Below, piece by piece: positions 8,675 through 18,430 of a stretch of 64,000 nt of DNA. Under the pieces are notes generated by a model. That model was not told the origin of the DNA, did not search any database, and saw nothing but the letters and a program-made list of their open reading frames with translations. The stretch covers positions 1,776,001-1,840,000 of the forward strand of contig NZ_CP012946.1 in the NCBI RefSeq assembly GCF_001402875.1. The letters are read 5' to 3'. Made by a program: the position numbers and the translations under genes. The number at the start of each line of letters is the position of its first letter. Position 1 is the stretch's first letter. This DNA comes from Blastochloris viridis (GTDB lineage Bacteria; Pseudomonadota; Alphaproteobacteria; Rhizobiales; Xanthobacteraceae).

Positions 8675-9711
8675 AGGTCGCCGTCGAAGAGGGCGATCGC
8701 GTCCCCGGAAGGCCGCATCCGCGCGCCGCCCGCGACCTGATTGGCCAGGAAGCGGCAGAAGCGGCGTTTCTCGATGCGTGGCGATCCGGCCAGGTGCCAC
8801 ACGCTTGGCTGCTTGGCGGCACGGAGGGCATCGGCAAGGCCACCTTTGCCTACCGGGTGGCGCGGTTCGTGCTGGCGGCCGGGGCACGTGATGCCGCAAC
8901 GCTCGCCGCGCCCGCCGACCATGCGGCGGTGCGGCGCATCGAGGCGCAGTCGAACTCGGATCTGTTCGTACTGCGCCGCGTCATCACGCCGGACCGCACC
9001 ACGCTGCCAACGGTGATCCCGGTCGATGAGGTGCGAAAGACCGTCGGTTTCCTCGGCTCGACCGCGGCCTCGGGCGGGTGGCGAGTGGTGATCGTCGATT
9101 CACTCGACGAGCTTAACGTCGCCGGCGCCAATGCACTGCTGAAGAGCCTGGAGGAGCCGCCACCGCGCGTGCTGTTTCTGCTGATCGCGCATCGGCCGGG
9201 TCGGGTGCTGCCGACCATCCGCTCGCGCTGCCGCAAGCTGATGCTGCGCCCGCTCGGCGCGGTCGAGTTGGCCCGCGTGCTGACCGAGGTGCTGGGCATC
9301 GAGCCCGCCGCGCCCGGACTTGCAGACGTCATCGCCGCCGCCGGCGGCTCGGTACGGCGGGCGCTGGCGCTGCTCGATCCCCAGCAGGGGGCCGTTCGCG
9401 AGGCGGTCCGTGCCGTTCTCGGCCGGCTGCCGGCGGTCGACGGGACAGCGCTCCATGGTCTCGCCGAGCGGCTGGCGAGCGGCGGGGACGGCGCCTTCTC
9501 CGCTTTCATCGAGGCGGTCGAGGACCACCTGGCGGCGCCGCTGGCAATGCCGGACAACGCCGCGGCGAGTGCGCTTGCAGCCCATGCCGAGGTATGGGAC
9601 AAGCTCGCCCGCGCGGCTGCCGAGGTCGACGCATTCAATCTTGATCGCAAACCATTCGTGTTCTCGGTCGTTTCATCTTTGGCCGAGGCCGCGCGCCGTA
9701 CGCGCCGTTGA
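8671..9711 (+). CDS. holB: DNA polymerase III subunit delta'
   Basis: This is the delta' subunit of the clamp loader (AAA+ family), which helps load the beta sliding clamp. The 346-residue product has a degenerate Walker A region (GTEGIGKAT, with Ala after the Lys), as is usual for a non-hydrolysing delta' subunit. It also has the SRC motif (TIRSRCRKL) that supplies the arginine finger, and the segment ALLKSLEEPPP typical of DnaX/HolB. The GTG start overlaps the tmk stop. It is 12 bp upstream of metG. Confidence 0.92.
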   Translation: MKVAVEEGDRVPGRPHPRAARDLIGQEAAEAAFLDAWRSGQVPHAWLLGGTEGIGKATFAYRVARFVLAAGARDAATLAAPADHAAVRRIEAQSNSDLFVLRRVITPDRTTLPTVIPVDEVRKTVGFLGSTAASGGWRVVIVDSLDELNVAGANALLKSLEEPPPRVLFLLIAHRPGRVLPTIRSRCRKLMLRPLGAVELARVLTEVLGIEPAAPGLADVIAAAGGSVRRALALLDPQQGAVREAVRAVLGRLPAVDGTALHGLAERLASGGDGAFSAFIEAVEDHLAAPLAMPDNAAASALAAHAEVWDKLARAAAEVDAFNLDRKPFVFSVVSSLAEAARRTRR

Positions 9712-9723
9712 AACGAGGGCCGG

Positions 9724-11280
9724 ATGAAGGGCCGTTATTACATCACCACCGCAATCGCCTATCCCAACGGCGTGCCGCACATCGGCCACGCCTACGAGGT
9801 GATTGCCACCGATGCTATCGCCCGCTTCCAGCGGCTCGACGGCTTTGACGTGCTGTTCCTCACCGGGACCGACGAGCACGGCATCAAGATGCTGCAGACC
9901 GCCCAACGCGAAGGGCTGACCCCGGCCGAGTTGGTTGCGCGCAACGTGCCGCGGTTCCAGGCGATGGTCGAGCGGTTCAACATCTCCAACGACGATTTCA
10001 TCCGCACCACCGAGGCGCGGCACAAAGAAGCCTGCGCCGAGCTGTGGCGGCGGATGGCGGCGGCCGGCGACATTTATCTGTCGAAGTATTCCGGCTGGTA
10101 CTCGGTGCGCGACGAGGCCTATTACGCCGAAGAGGAGACCACCGTCCGCGAGGACGGCGTCCGCGTCGGCCCGCAGGGCACGCCGGTGGAGTGGACCGAG
10201 GAGGAAAGCTATTTCTTCCGCCTGTCCAAATATACCGATCCGCTTCTTAGATATTACGAGGATCATCCCGAGTTCATTCTGCCGGAGGGACGTCGCAACG
10301 AGGTCGTAAGCTTCGTAAAGGGCGGACTGCAGGATCTGTCGATCTCGCGCACCACGTTCGACTGGGGCATTCCGGTGCCCGGAGATCCCGACCACATCAT
10401 GTATGTGTGGGTGGATGCCCTGAACAACTACGTCACCGCCACCGGCTTGTTGAACGGCGGCGGACCCCGCACGGACTATTGGCCCGCTGACCTCCACGTC
10501 ATCGGCAAGGACATCACCCGCTTTCACGCCGTCTACTGGCCAGCGTTCTTGATGTCGGCGGGTTTACCGCTGCCGAAGCGGGTGTTCGGCCACGGCTTCT
10601 TGTTCAACAAGGGCGAGAAGATGTCGAAGTCGGTCGGCAACGTGGTCGACCCGTTCGCGCTCGCCGATGCCTATGGCGTTGACGCGGTTCGCTATTTCTT
10701 CCTGCGCGAGGTGCCGTTCGGCCAGGACGGCTCCTACACGCCCGAGGCCATCGTCAACCGCACCAACGCCGACCTGGCCAACGACCTCGGCAATCTGGCG
10801 CAGCGCTCGCTGAGCTTTATCGCCAAGTCCTGCGAGGGCAGGGTGCCGACGCCCGGCGACCTCTCGGAGGCCGACCGGACGCTGCTGGCCGCGGCCGACG
10901 CCATGATCGACACCGCCCGCGAGGCAATGAAGACCCAGCAGCTCCACGCCGTGCTGGCCGCGGTGTGGGCGGTGGTCGCCGACGCCAACCGCTATTTTGC
11001 CGGCGAGGCGCCGTGGGCGCTGAAGAAGACCGATCCGGCGCGGATGGCGACCGTGCTCTACGTCACCGCCGAGGTGATCCGGCAGGTGGCGATCATGGCC
11101 CAGCCGTTCGTGCCGCGCGGCGCCGCCAAGCTGCTCGACCTGGTCGGGGTGGCGGCCGATGCCCGCGGCTTCGACCGGCTCGGCCCGGCCGGACGACTCC
11201 AGGCGGGCGGCGTGCTGCCGGCGCCCGAGCCGGTGTTCCCCCGTTACGTCGATCCCGACGCGCCAGTGAAGGGCGCCTGA
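9724..11280 (+). CDS. metG: Methionyl-tRNA synthetase
   Basis: A class I aminoacyl-tRNA synthetase that charges tRNA-Met. The 518-residue protein has the HIGH motif near the N-terminus (PHIGHAYEV) and the KMSKS loop (EKMSKSVGN). The connective domain lacks the zinc-binding Cys cluster; it has instead a DEAYYAEEE segment, as in the short zinc-free type. There is no C-terminal tRNA-binding EMAP-like domain, consistent with the length. Its stop codon overlaps the tatD ATG (TGATG). Position between holB and tatD is a conserved alphaproteobacterial arrangement. Confidence 0.95.
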   Translation: MKGRYYITTAIAYPNGVPHIGHAYEVIATDAIARFQRLDGFDVLFLTGTDEHGIKMLQTAQREGLTPAELVARNVPRFQAMVERFNISNDDFIRTTEARHKEACAELWRRMAAAGDIYLSKYSGWYSVRDEAYYAEEETTVREDGVRVGPQGTPVEWTEEESYFFRLSKYTDPLLRYYEDHPEFILPEGRRNEVVSFVKGGLQDLSISRTTFDWGIPVPGDPDHIMYVWVDALNNYVTATGLLNGGGPRTDYWPADLHVIGKDITRFHAVYWPAFLMSAGLPLPKRVFGHGFLFNKGEKMSKSVGNVVDPFALADAYGVDAVRYFFLREVPFGQDGSYTPEAIVNRTNADLANDLGNLAQRSLSFIAKSCEGRVPTPGDLSEADRTLLAAADAMIDTAREAMKTQQLHAVLAAVWAVVADANRYFAGEAPWALKKTDPARMATVLYVTAEVIRQVAIMAQPFVPRGAAKLLDLVGVAADARGFDRLGPAGRLQAGGVLPAPEPVFPRYVDPDAPVKGA

Positions 11281-12089
11281 TGCAAGCCCCCCCGATGCTG
11301 GTCGACAGCCACTGCCACCTCGACTTCCCCGACCTCGCCGCCGACCTCGACGACGTGGTCGCGCGGGCGCGGGCGGCCGGCATCGCCCGCATGGTGACGA
11401 TCTCGACCCGCGTGCGGGGGTTCGATGCGGTGCGGGCCATCGCCGAGCGGTTCGACGACGTGTTCTGCTCGGTCGGCACCCACTGCCACCACGCCGCCGA
11501 AGAGGACGACGTCACCACCGACGACTTGGTGCGCCTTGCCGAGCACCCCAAGGTGGTCGCCATCGGCGAGGCCGGTCTCGACTATCACTACGACTTCTCG
11601 CCGCGCGCAGTGCAGGAGGCGAGCTTCCGCCGCCACATCGAAGCGGCGCGCATCACCAAGCTGCCGCTGGTGATCCACGCCCGCGAGGCCGACGCGGACA
11701 CCGCGGCCATACTGGAGCAGGAAATGGGGCAGGGACCCTTCCCGGCCCTGCTGCACTGCTTCACCGGCGGCGCCGAGCTGGCCCGGCGCGCGGTGGCGCT
11801 CGGACATTACGTGTCGTTCTCGGGCGTGCTCACCTTCAAGAAGACCGACGAATTGCGAGCGATCGCCGCCGAGCTGCCGGCCGACCGCATCCTGGTCGAG
11901 ACCGACTCGCCGTACCTTGCTCCGGGCAAATGGCGCGGCAAGCGCAACGAGCCGGGCTTTATCGTCGAGACGGTGCGGGTGCTGGCGGCGGCGCGCGGGA
12001 TTTCGCCGGATGCGGCAGCCGCGCTGACGACCGAGAATTTCTTCCGTCTTTTCAGCCGTGTGCCGCGAGATCTTCGAGCAGCGTCATGA
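11280..12089 (+). CDS. tatD: TatD family metal-dependent DNase
   Basis: TatD/YcfH proteins are TIM-barrel metallo-hydrolases with 3'-5' exonuclease activity on DNA or RNA. The 269-residue product shows DSHCHLDF at the N-terminus (metal-binding HxH), GEAGLDYHY (Glu ligand), IHARE and HCFTGG (His ligands), and ETDSPYLAP (Asp ligand). The ATG overlaps the metG stop, and its own stop overlaps the next start (ATGA), so it is translationally coupled on both sides. The numeric paralogue (YcfH-like) is suggested by adjacency to holB/metG. Confidence 0.92.
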   Translation: MQAPPMLVDSHCHLDFPDLAADLDDVVARARAAGIARMVTISTRVRGFDAVRAIAERFDDVFCSVGTHCHHAAEEDDVTTDDLVRLAEHPKVVAIGEAGLDYHYDFSPRAVQEASFRRHIEAARITKLPLVIHAREADADTAAILEQEMGQGPFPALLHCFTGGAELARRAVALGHYVSFSGVLTFKKTDELRAIAAELPADRILVETDSPYLAPGKWRGKRNEPGFIVETVRVLAAARGISPDAAAALTTENFFRLFSRVPRDLRAAS

Positions 12090-12886
12090 CCCTGACGGCG
12101 ACCATCCTCGGCTGCGGCTCCTCGGGCGGCGTGCCGCGCGTGGGCTCCGGCTGGGGCCGCTGCGATCCGGCCGAACCGAAGAACCGCCGCCGCCGTTGCG
12201 CGCTACTGATCGAGCGGACCGGCCCGGCTGGCAAGACCACCGTGCTGATCGACGCCGGGCCGGACCTGCGCCAGCAACTGCTCGACGCCGGCGTCGACCG
12301 GCTCGACGGCGTGCTGCTGACCCACGAGCACGCCGACCACACCCACGGCATCGACGATCTTCGGCCGCTGGTGATCCACCAGCGCCGGCGCATCGACGTC
12401 TACATGGACGCCGAGACCTCGGCGATCATGCGGACGCGGTTCGGCTATTGCTTCGCGACCCCACCAGGCAGCGAATATCCGCCGATCCTGACCGACCACC
12501 GCATCCATGCCGGCGAGCCCGCCACCATCGAAGGGCCGGGCGGGCCGGTGACCGTGCTGCCGTTCCGGCTGGTGCACGGCGGGACCGAGGCGCTGGGCTT
12601 CCGCGTCGGCGGGCTGGCCTACAGCGCCGACGTCAGCGCCATTCCGCCGGACAGCGTCGGCGCCGTGGAGGGCCTCGACACCTGGATTGTGGACGCGCTG
12701 CGCGACACGCCGCATCCCAGCCATTTCTGCCTCGCCGAGGCCTTGGCCTGGATCGATCAGGTTCAGCCGCGCCACGCGGTGCTGACCAACCTGCACACCG
12801 ATCTCGACTACCGCGAGTTGGCGCAGCGGCTGCCGGACGGCGTCGAGCCGGCGTTCGACGGCCTGAAGATCGCCGTCACGCCCTGA
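12086..12886 (+). CDS. MBL-fold metallo-hydrolase (PhnP-like)
   Basis: The 266-residue protein is a metallo-beta-lactamase-fold hydrolase of the PhnP/RNase Z-like group. It starts with LGCGSSGGVPR, carries the HxHxDH signature (THEHADHTHGIDD) and has a later Asp/His set (SADVS, THPSHF-type segment). PhnP hydrolyses cyclic phosphodiesters, but the substrate here is not established; in alphaproteobacteria this gene follows tatD at the end of the metG operon. Its start lies inside the tatD stop. It is probably the last gene of the operon; 690 bp of non-coding and repeat sequence follow. Confidence 0.85.
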   Translation: MTLTATILGCGSSGGVPRVGSGWGRCDPAEPKNRRRRCALLIERTGPAGKTTVLIDAGPDLRQQLLDAGVDRLDGVLLTHEHADHTHGIDDLRPLVIHQRRRIDVYMDAETSAIMRTRFGYCFATPPGSEYPPILTDHRIHAGEPATIEGPGGPVTVLPFRLVHGGTEALGFRVGGLAYSADVSAIPPDSVGAVEGLDTWIVDALRDTPHPSHFCLAEALAWIDQVQPRHAVLTNLHTDLDYRELAQRLPDGVEPAFDGLKIAVTP

Positions 12887-13105
12887 CGGCTTTGGATGAC
12901 TGTCCCGGATCACCGGCGGCTCGCCAAAGCCCCGCGAACCGTTGGCACGCGTGAATGTTCCATAATATTCCTTATGCGAATCATGTCTGCCAGCCGGGCT
13001 GATGAACTCCGATCTCGGCGAGCCGACTTCGTGACCTACTGGGTGACCGGACTTATGCCCACGGGCCTATGAGCTTGATGTTCCGCCAACGCCAACTCGC
13101 CCCAT
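12887..13105. other. Intergenic region after the metG operon, no gene
   Basis: An imperfect stem (GGCTTTGG at 12888-12895 with CCAAAGCC at 12924-12931) just after the upstream stop could aid termination, although the loop is long and no T-run follows. Around 12955-12985 is an AT-rich palindrome-like patch (TTCCATAATATTCC) that looks like a promoter or operator. It is followed by an open frame of only 29 codons (ATG at 12983), which I do not recognise. It may be the truncated start of a lost gene. Confidence 0.35.
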
Positions 13106-13200
13106 TTGATGAGCCTGCGAAAGCGGGCGTCTCGCCCAAGGATGAATTTGCCCATGGTCCGATACGGCTGCGCGCAGCCCCCCGCACCATGAGGCCGAGA
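13106..13200. repeat. Degenerate copy of an intergenic repeat (second copy at 40934-41083)
   Basis: The block contains the signatures GCGAAAGCGGGCGTCTCG, AAGGATGAA, CCATGGT, ACGGCTGCG and CACCATGAGG in the same order as a longer copy downstream of topA. Elements with these words are frequent between genes in Bradyrhizobium and Rhodopseudomonas relatives (from memory, not searched). Long open frames crossing it in several frames are incidental. Confidence 0.6.
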
Positions 13201-13474
13201 CATGATTGGGCTGGCCGCTTGCCCCAGGCGGCGCAGTTGCCGGGATCATGTTTGGCGGACCTCGACGGCTCATGGGTTGCTGACCGGCTGGCTTGGCCGA
13301 CCGCGTTGGCGCCGCGGGGTCCGGCGCCGCCACGGGCGCGGCCGAGTCGTTCTCGACCGCGCCTCGATGGGAGGTGCCACCGCCGCCCTCCCCACCCGCC
13401 GGAGTCGGCGGGCGACGCCACCGGACACGGCGACACGCCGCGCTCCCGCTGCGGCTGCCGCCTCACGGCCATGA

Positions 13475-13579
13475 CTAGAGCATTTTCCGCACAAGTGGGA
13501 TCCGGTTGTGCGAAAGAAAATGCGACATAACAAAGACCTAGAGCGTCCGAGCTGATGCAGTCAGGTCGGATCAGGCTCT
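13475..13579. repeat. Intergenic palindromic repeat beginning CTAGAGCATTTTCCG
   Basis: The sequence CTAGAGCATTTTC, followed by an inverted CACAAGTGG/CCGGTTGTG pair, GAAAATGCGACA, and ending with CTAGAGCG...GGCTCTAG, is the layout of a repeat widely scattered in Hyphomicrobiales genomes. Both ends are CTAG-type palindromes. The IS1182 element is inserted just at its right end. Confidence 0.6.
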
Positions 13580-13583
13580 AGCT

Positions 13584-15029
13584 AGGAGCCTGTCCGAGAA
13601 GTCATGGCTTTTCGGCGACGGATCTGATTCAATCGCCTGCATGAGCAGGCATTTTCGGCCGTGGAAGATCGACCAGACGCAGCTTTTCCCGCCGGCGATC
13701 ACGGACTATGTGCCGAAAGATCACCTCTCGCAGTTCGTGATCGCCTTGGTGCGCGATGGCCTTGATCTGGATGAGATCTTTGCCAGCTACAAAGGCGAGC
13801 TGGGTCAGCCGCCGTACGACCCTCGGATGATGGTCGCTCTGCTGCTCCACGCCTACTGCACCGGACTGTACTCGTCACGGCGAATTGCCAAAGCCTGCAC
13901 CGAGCGGGTCGACTTCATGATGATCGTCGCGCACGATGCGCCCGATTTCCGCACCATCGCCGACTTCCGCAAACGCCATCTGGCGGCGCTCGCCAACCTG
14001 TTTGTCCAGGTGCTGAAGCTGGCCGAGGCGGCTGGGCTGGTGAAGCTCGGGCACGTCGCGCTCGACGGCACCAAGATCAAGGCCAACGCCTCCAAGCACA
14101 AGGCGATGAGCTACGGGCGCATGCAGGAGCGTGAGGCGGAGTTGCAGGCGGAGGTCGACCGCTGGCTGACGAGCGCGGAGGCCGCCGACGCGCAGGACGA
14201 CGCGCAGCACGGCACGAGACGCCGCGGCGAGGAGATGCCCGACTGGGTGGCCGACAAGACCAAGCGCCTGGCCAAGATCCGGGAAGCCAAGGCCGCGCTC
14301 GAGCAGGAAGCCGCCGCGGCTGCGGCCGCCAAAGCCGAAGCCGAACGCCAAGCGGAGGAGGCGCGCCGCGCCGAGGGACGCAAGCGGCCGGGGCCGCCTC
14401 TGAAACCCCGCTCGGACGCGCCGGCCCCCAAGACGCAGCGCAACTTCACCGATCCCGACAGCCAGGTGCTGCTGACCAAGGACGGCTACGTCCAGGGCTA
14501 CAATGCTCAGGCGGCGGTCGACGGCGCGGCGCAGATCATCGTGGCCCACGGGCTGACCAAGAGCATGAGCGACTGCCCGCAGTTGGTGCCGCTGGTCGAG
14601 GGCATCGAGGCTCATCTCGGCCGCAGGCCGAAGGAGGTCTCGGCGGACGCGGGCTACTGCAGTGAGGCAAACCTCGCCGCGCTCGCCGCCCGCGACATTC
14701 GTGCCTATGTCGCCATCGGTCGGGCCAAGCGGCCGGCCGAGGCTTCGCGGAAGCTGGGCGGGCCGCTCACCCAGCGCATGCGCCTGACGCTGAAGCGGGC
14801 CGGCCACCGCAGCCGATATCGCCTGCGCAAGCAGATCGTCGAGCCGGTGTTCGGCCAGATCAAGCAGGCGCGCGGGTTCCGACAGTTCCTGCTGCGCGGT
14901 CTGGCAGCGGTTCAGGCGGAATGGGCGTTGATCTGCCTCGCCCACAACATCACCAAGCTCGCGAGAGCCGGGTGAGCGAGACACGCCACGCTCGGACACC
15001 GTGCCAACGGATTATCTGGACAGGCTCCT
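13584..15029 (+). mobile_element. IS1182-family insertion sequence
   Basis: Terminal inverted repeats AGGAGCCTGTCC (13584-13595) and GGACAGGCTCCT (15018-15029) are perfect over 12 bp and flank one full-length transposase gene. The target duplication is AGCT: at 13580-13583 on the left and, once the neighbouring IS630 is removed in thought, AGCT on the right (A at 15030 plus GCT at 16167-16169). The element is about 1.45 kb and appears complete. Confidence 0.85.
13641..14975 (+). CDS. IS1182-family transposase
   Basis: The 444-residue transposase has the family N-terminus (SRHFRPWKIDQTQLFPPA), the catalytic DDE-type core (VALDGTKIKANASKHK for the first Asp region and VSADAGYCSEANL for the second) and an Arg-rich C-terminus (RYRLRKQIVEPVFGQIKQARGF with the Glu). 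An Ala/Glu-rich helical insertion of about 70 residues lies in the middle, usual for this family. The frame is uninterrupted, so the element may be active. Confidence 0.93.
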   Translation: MSRHFRPWKIDQTQLFPPAITDYVPKDHLSQFVIALVRDGLDLDEIFASYKGELGQPPYDPRMMVALLLHAYCTGLYSSRRIAKACTERVDFMMIVAHDAPDFRTIADFRKRHLAALANLFVQVLKLAEAAGLVKLGHVALDGTKIKANASKHKAMSYGRMQEREAELQAEVDRWLTSAEAADAQDDAQHGTRRRGEEMPDWVADKTKRLAKIREAKAALEQEAAAAAAAKAEAERQAEEARRAEGRKRPGPPLKPRSDAPAPKTQRNFTDPDSQVLLTKDGYVQGYNAQAAVDGAAQIIVAHGLTKSMSDCPQLVPLVEGIEAHLGRRPKEVSADAGYCSEANLAALAARDIRAYVAIGRAKRPAEASRKLGGPLTQRMRLTLKRAGHRSRYRLRKQIVEPVFGQIKQARGFRQFLLRGLAAVQAEWALICLAHNITKLARAG

Positions 15030-16107
15030 AGTGGATTGACTCTAACGCTTGCTTCCCGCGCTTGATAGCGGCGAGGACGCGGTCGGGATTGGCTTTCCAG
15101 ACGAATGGCTTCGGTTTTTCGTTGTGGTCGTCGAGGAACCGGTTGATGGCGGCCTGCAGGTCGGTGATCGAGTTGAAAACGCCGCGCTTCAGCCGACGCT
15201 TGGTGAGCGTGGCAAAGAACCCTTCGACGGCATTGATCCACGAACACGATGTCGGCGTGAAGTGGAACGTGAACCGCGGATGCCGGAGGAGCCATCGCAT
15301 GACCTTGGGATGCTTGTGGGTCGCATAATTGTCGAGGATGACATGGACGATCTTGCCGGCCGGGATGTTCGCTTCGATCGCGTTCAAGAAGCGAATGAAC
15401 TCCTGATGCCGGTGGCGCTGCATGCAGCGCCCGATCACCTTGCCTTCGAGAATGTCGAGCGCCGCAAACAGGGTTGTCGTGCCGTGGCGCTTGTAATCAT
15501 GGGTCATGGTGCCGGCGCGCCCTTTCTTCATCGGCAATCCCGGCTGGGTGCGGTCGAGGGCCTGGATTTGCGACTTCTCGTCGAGCGAAAGCACGATCGC
15601 ATGCGCTGGCGGGTCGATGTAAAGGCCGACGACGTCGGTGAACTTTTCGACGAAGTGCTTGTCCTTAGACAGCTTGAACGTCCGCACGCGATGCGGCGTC
15701 AGGCCATGCGCCGTCCATACCCGCTGGACCGAACGCAGGCTGACGCCGGCGGCCTCGGCCATGGCCCGGCCCGTCCAATGGGTGGTCTCGCCCGGCGGTT
15801 CGCCGAGCGTCAAATCGACGATGCGTTTGACGAGCTCTTGAGCCAACGCAGGCTTGCCCGGCGGGCGTGTCTTGTCGCGCAGCAGACCATCGACGCCCTC
15901 GCGCATGAAGCGCTCCTGCCAGCGCCAGACGACCGGCTTCGACAGTCCGGATTGGCGCACGATCTCCATCGTGCCGCAGCCGTCGGCGGTGGCGATGATG
16001 ACCCGGGCGCGAGCCGCGTGCTTCTGCGAACTGTTGTGATCCCCGACGATCCAATCAAGGCGCGTGCGGTCCTCGGGCGTGACGTCAACAACAATGCCTG
16101 CTCTCAT
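15028..16107 (-). CDS. IS630-family transposase
   Basis: The product (about 359 residues from the ATG at 16107) has an N-terminal helix-turn-helix region (GTMEIVRQSGLSKPVVWRWQ). Its DDE domain shows ALSLDEK-like (VLSLDEKSQIQA), VHVILDNYATHKHP and FHFTPTSCSWINAVEGFF motifs, all characteristic of IS630. The stop codon TAG is read from positions 15030-15028: TA comes from the target duplication and the last base from outside the IS. The element therefore carries no stop codon of its own at this end. The frame is intact. Confidence 0.9.
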   Translation of the reverse strand: MRAGIVVDVTPEDRTRLDWIVGDHNSSQKHAARARVIIATADGCGTMEIVRQSGLSKPVVWRWQERFMREGVDGLLRDKTRPPGKPALAQELVKRIVDLTLGEPPGETTHWTGRAMAEAAGVSLRSVQRVWTAHGLTPHRVRTFKLSKDKHFVEKFTDVVGLYIDPPAHAIVLSLDEKSQIQALDRTQPGLPMKKGRAGTMTHDYKRHGTTTLFAALDILEGKVIGRCMQRHRHQEFIRFLNAIEANIPAGKIVHVILDNYATHKHPKVMRWLLRHPRFTFHFTPTSCSWINAVEGFFATLTKRRLKRGVFNSITDLQAAINRFLDDHNEKPKPFVWKANPDRVLAAIKRGKQALESIH

Positions 16108-16164
16108 GCCCAGAGCATGAACCAAATCTCCGCACTCGGGAATCCTCCGAATGCGTCAATCCAC
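15031..16164 (-). mobile_element. IS630-family insertion sequence
   Basis: Inverted repeats GTGGATTGAC (from 15031) and GTCAATCCAC (to 16164) are bounded by TA on both sides (15029-15030 and 16165-16166). TA is the target duplication expected for the IS630/Tc1-mariner superfamily. The left TA lies partly in the last base of the IS1182 end and partly in its target duplication. IS630 therefore inserted after IS1182, exactly at its outer boundary. Confidence 0.85.
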
Positions 16165-16171
16165 TAGCTGC

Positions 16172-18322
16172 CTAGCGCGACTTGGCCGGAGGCGACGCCT
16201 TGCCGAGCTTGACCGAAGGCTCGCGGCCCCAGACCCGCAGTTTGCCGAGCTTCGCGACGAACGCCTCCAGCCCGTCTTCTCCGGGCAGCGCCACCACCCC
16301 CTCGTCGAGGGCGTCCGCCACGCCGGCCTTTTCCAGCAGCGCCAAGGCCGAGGCGTCATAGCCGATGAACTTGCAATGCTGGAACGCGTCGGCCACGAAG
16401 TCGCGCGCGGTCGCCTCCTGCAGCAGATCGTCGATCGCGGCGGCGGACGTCAGCACGGCGACGGCGTCGAACAGCACCGACGGGCCGCCGTCGATCATAT
16501 GCTGCGCCTTGATCCAGGTGCCGTCCGCGGCGGTGACACCCCCGACCTTCGGCGCGATCAGCTCAAACACCGCCTTTTCCTTGGTGATGGCGGCGGTCAG
16601 GCCCTGCAGCAACGTTGGGTCGACGCCATCGGTGACCAGAATGCCGAGCTTGCGGCCCTCGAAGCGCTTCGGGCCCCGCTCGACGATGCTCAGCGCCGGC
16701 GACGGCTCGAGGTCTTGGCGGGTCGGCACGGCTGCGTCCGCTGGCTTCGGCATGGCCTTGAAACCGAGCTTCTGACCGACCGTGGTTGCCAGCGTCTCGT
16801 CGATGTTGAGGAGATGCGCGACCGTGCGTTCACGAATGGCCGGCGTCTCAACCTTGCTCAATTCGAACGTCAGCGCCGCCGCAATATGGCGTTGCTCCGG
16901 CGGCGTCTGGCTGATGTAGAACTGCCGGGCCTGGCTGTAGTGGTCGGCAAAGCTCTCGGGCCGAAGTCGCGCCTTGATGCCGTGTTCCTCGGCCGCGAAC
17001 GGGCGAAAGCCGCGCGTGGGCGACTCGCGTGGCCCTTCGCCGAACGAGTTCGGCTCATAATTCACCCTGCCGACCGGATTGTGCATCGCCATGTGGCCGT
17101 CCTGCTGGAAATGCGCGAACGGACATTTGGGCGCATTGATCGGCAAATGCGTGAAGTTGGGACTGCCCAGCCGCTTGAGCTGCGTGTCGAGGTAGGAAAA
17201 ATTGCGCCCCTGCAGCAGCGGGTCGTTGCTGAAGTCGATCCCGGGCGGCACGTTCTGGGTCATGAACGCCACCTGCTCGGTTTCGGCAAAGAAATTGTCG
17301 GGCATGCGATCGAGCACCAACCGACCGATCGGCTTGGGTGGCAGGATCTCCTCTGGAATGATCTTGGTCGGATCGAGCACGTCGAAATCGAAACGATCGG
17401 CGAATTCCTGATCGAACAGTTGGACCTGCAGCTCCCATTCCGGGAAGTCGCCGCCCTGGATCGCATGCCACAGATCGCGGCGGTGAAAATCCGGGTCGGC
17501 ACCGTTGATCTTGACGGCCTCGTTCCAGGCCACCGACTGCAGGCCGAGCTTCGGCTTCCAGTGGAACTTCACGAAGGTAGATTCGCCCTTGTCGTTGACG
17601 AGCCGAAAGGTGTGGACGCCAAAACCTTCCATGAAGCGGAACGAGCGCGGAATGGTTCGGTCCGACATGATCCACATGACCATGTTCATGCTTTCCGGCG
17701 TGAGGCTGATGAAGTCCCAGAACGTGTCGTGCGCGGTCTGCGCCTGCGGAAAATCCCGGTCGGGGTCCTGCTTGGCGGCGTGGATCAGGTCCGGGAACTT
17801 GATCGCGTCCTGGATGAAGAACACCGGGATGTTGTTGCCAACCAGATCCCAATTTCCCTGGCGGGTGTAGAACTTGACGGCGAAGCCGCGCACGTCGCGG
17901 GCGAGATCGGCCGAGCCCTTGTTGCCGGCCACCGTGGAGAACCGGACGAAGGTTGGCGTCTTTTCGCCCGGCCGCTGGAAGATATCGGCTTTCGTGTAGG
18001 CCGCGAGCGACTCGTAGGTCTCGAAAAAGCCGTGGGCGCCGTAGCCGCGGGCGTGGACCACGCGCTCCGGGATCCGCTCATGATCGAAGTGGAAGACCTT
18101 TTCGCGGAAATGAAAGTCGTCGACGACCAACGGTCCGCGCGGCCCCACCCGGAGCGTATTCTGATCGTCGGCGACCGGGCCGCCCTGTGCCGTGGTCAGG
18201 ACAGGCACGTCACCTTCGGCGATCTGGTGGAGTTCACCGCCCTCCCCGCGCAGGAGGGTTTGATCGTGGATCGTAGCCGTCGAAGTCTGACGCGTTGACG
18301 GATTGGTCGCTCTCTTGGCCAT
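16172..18322 (-). CDS. katE: Large-subunit catalase (HPII type)
   Basis: KatE converts hydrogen peroxide to water and oxygen using a heme b/d group. With the ATG at 18322 (GGAG ribosome-binding site seven bases upstream) the product is 716 residues, the size of clade 2 catalases. The active-site His is in [11 protein letters not shown], and the heme-ligand Tyr is in FSYLDTQ. A C-terminal flavodoxin/class I glutamine-amidotransferase-like domain occupies about the last 150 residues ([13 protein letters not shown]...). The stop TAG lies two bases from the target site of the two insertion sequences, so the gene is intact but its 3' flank has been replaced. It lies 108 bp downstream of the DUF892 gene and may share its stress promoter. 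Confidence 0.95.
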   Translation of the reverse strand: MAKRATNPSTRQTSTATIHDQTLLRGEGGELHQIAEGDVPVLTTAQGGPVADDQNTLRVGPRGPLVVDDFHFREKVFHFDHERIPERVVHARGYGAHGFFETYESLAAYTKADIFQRPGEKTPTFVRFSTVAGNKGSADLARDVRGFAVKFYTRQGNWDLVGNNIPVFFIQDAIKFPDLIHAAKQDPDRDFPQAQTAHDTFWDFISLTPESMNMVMWIMSDRTIPRSFRFMEGFGVHTFRLVNDKGESTFVKFHWKPKLGLQSVAWNEAVKINGADPDFHRRDLWHAIQGGDFPEWELQVQLFDQEFADRFDFDVLDPTKIIPEEILPPKPIGRLVLDRMPDNFFAETEQVAFMTQNVPPGIDFSNDPLLQGRNFSYLDTQLKRLGSPNFTHLPINAPKCPFAHFQQDGHMAMHNPVGRVNYEPNSFGEGPRESPTRGFRPFAAEEHGIKARLRPESFADHYSQARQFYISQTPPEQRHIAAALTFELSKVETPAIRERTVAHLLNIDETLATTVGQKLGFKAMPKPADAAVPTRQDLEPSPALSIVERGPKRFEGRKLGILVTDGVDPTLLQGLTAAITKEKAVFELIAPKVGGVTAADGTWIKAQHMIDGGPSVLFDAVAVLTSAAAIDDLLQEATARDFVADAFQHCKFIGYDASALALLEKAGVADALDEGVVALPGEDGLEAFVAKLGKLRVWGREPSVKLGKASPPAKSR

Positions 18323-18430
18323 CGTAAGTCTCCGGGACGATGTTTGAGTGTTCGCAAGGACAATGACGGTGTCGTTGGTGAGCAAACAAAGGCCGTCTCG
18401 TCGGGCGGCCCATCGCGTCTCCGGACCTTT

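Noticed and set aside
13053..13533. Several overlapping open frames of 60-150 codons on both strands
   Set aside because: They cross intergenic repeat sequence in every frame, with no ribosome-binding site or recognisable domain.
16151..18298. 715-codon open frame on the plus strand
   Set aside because: It is antisense to katE and has no domain of its own.
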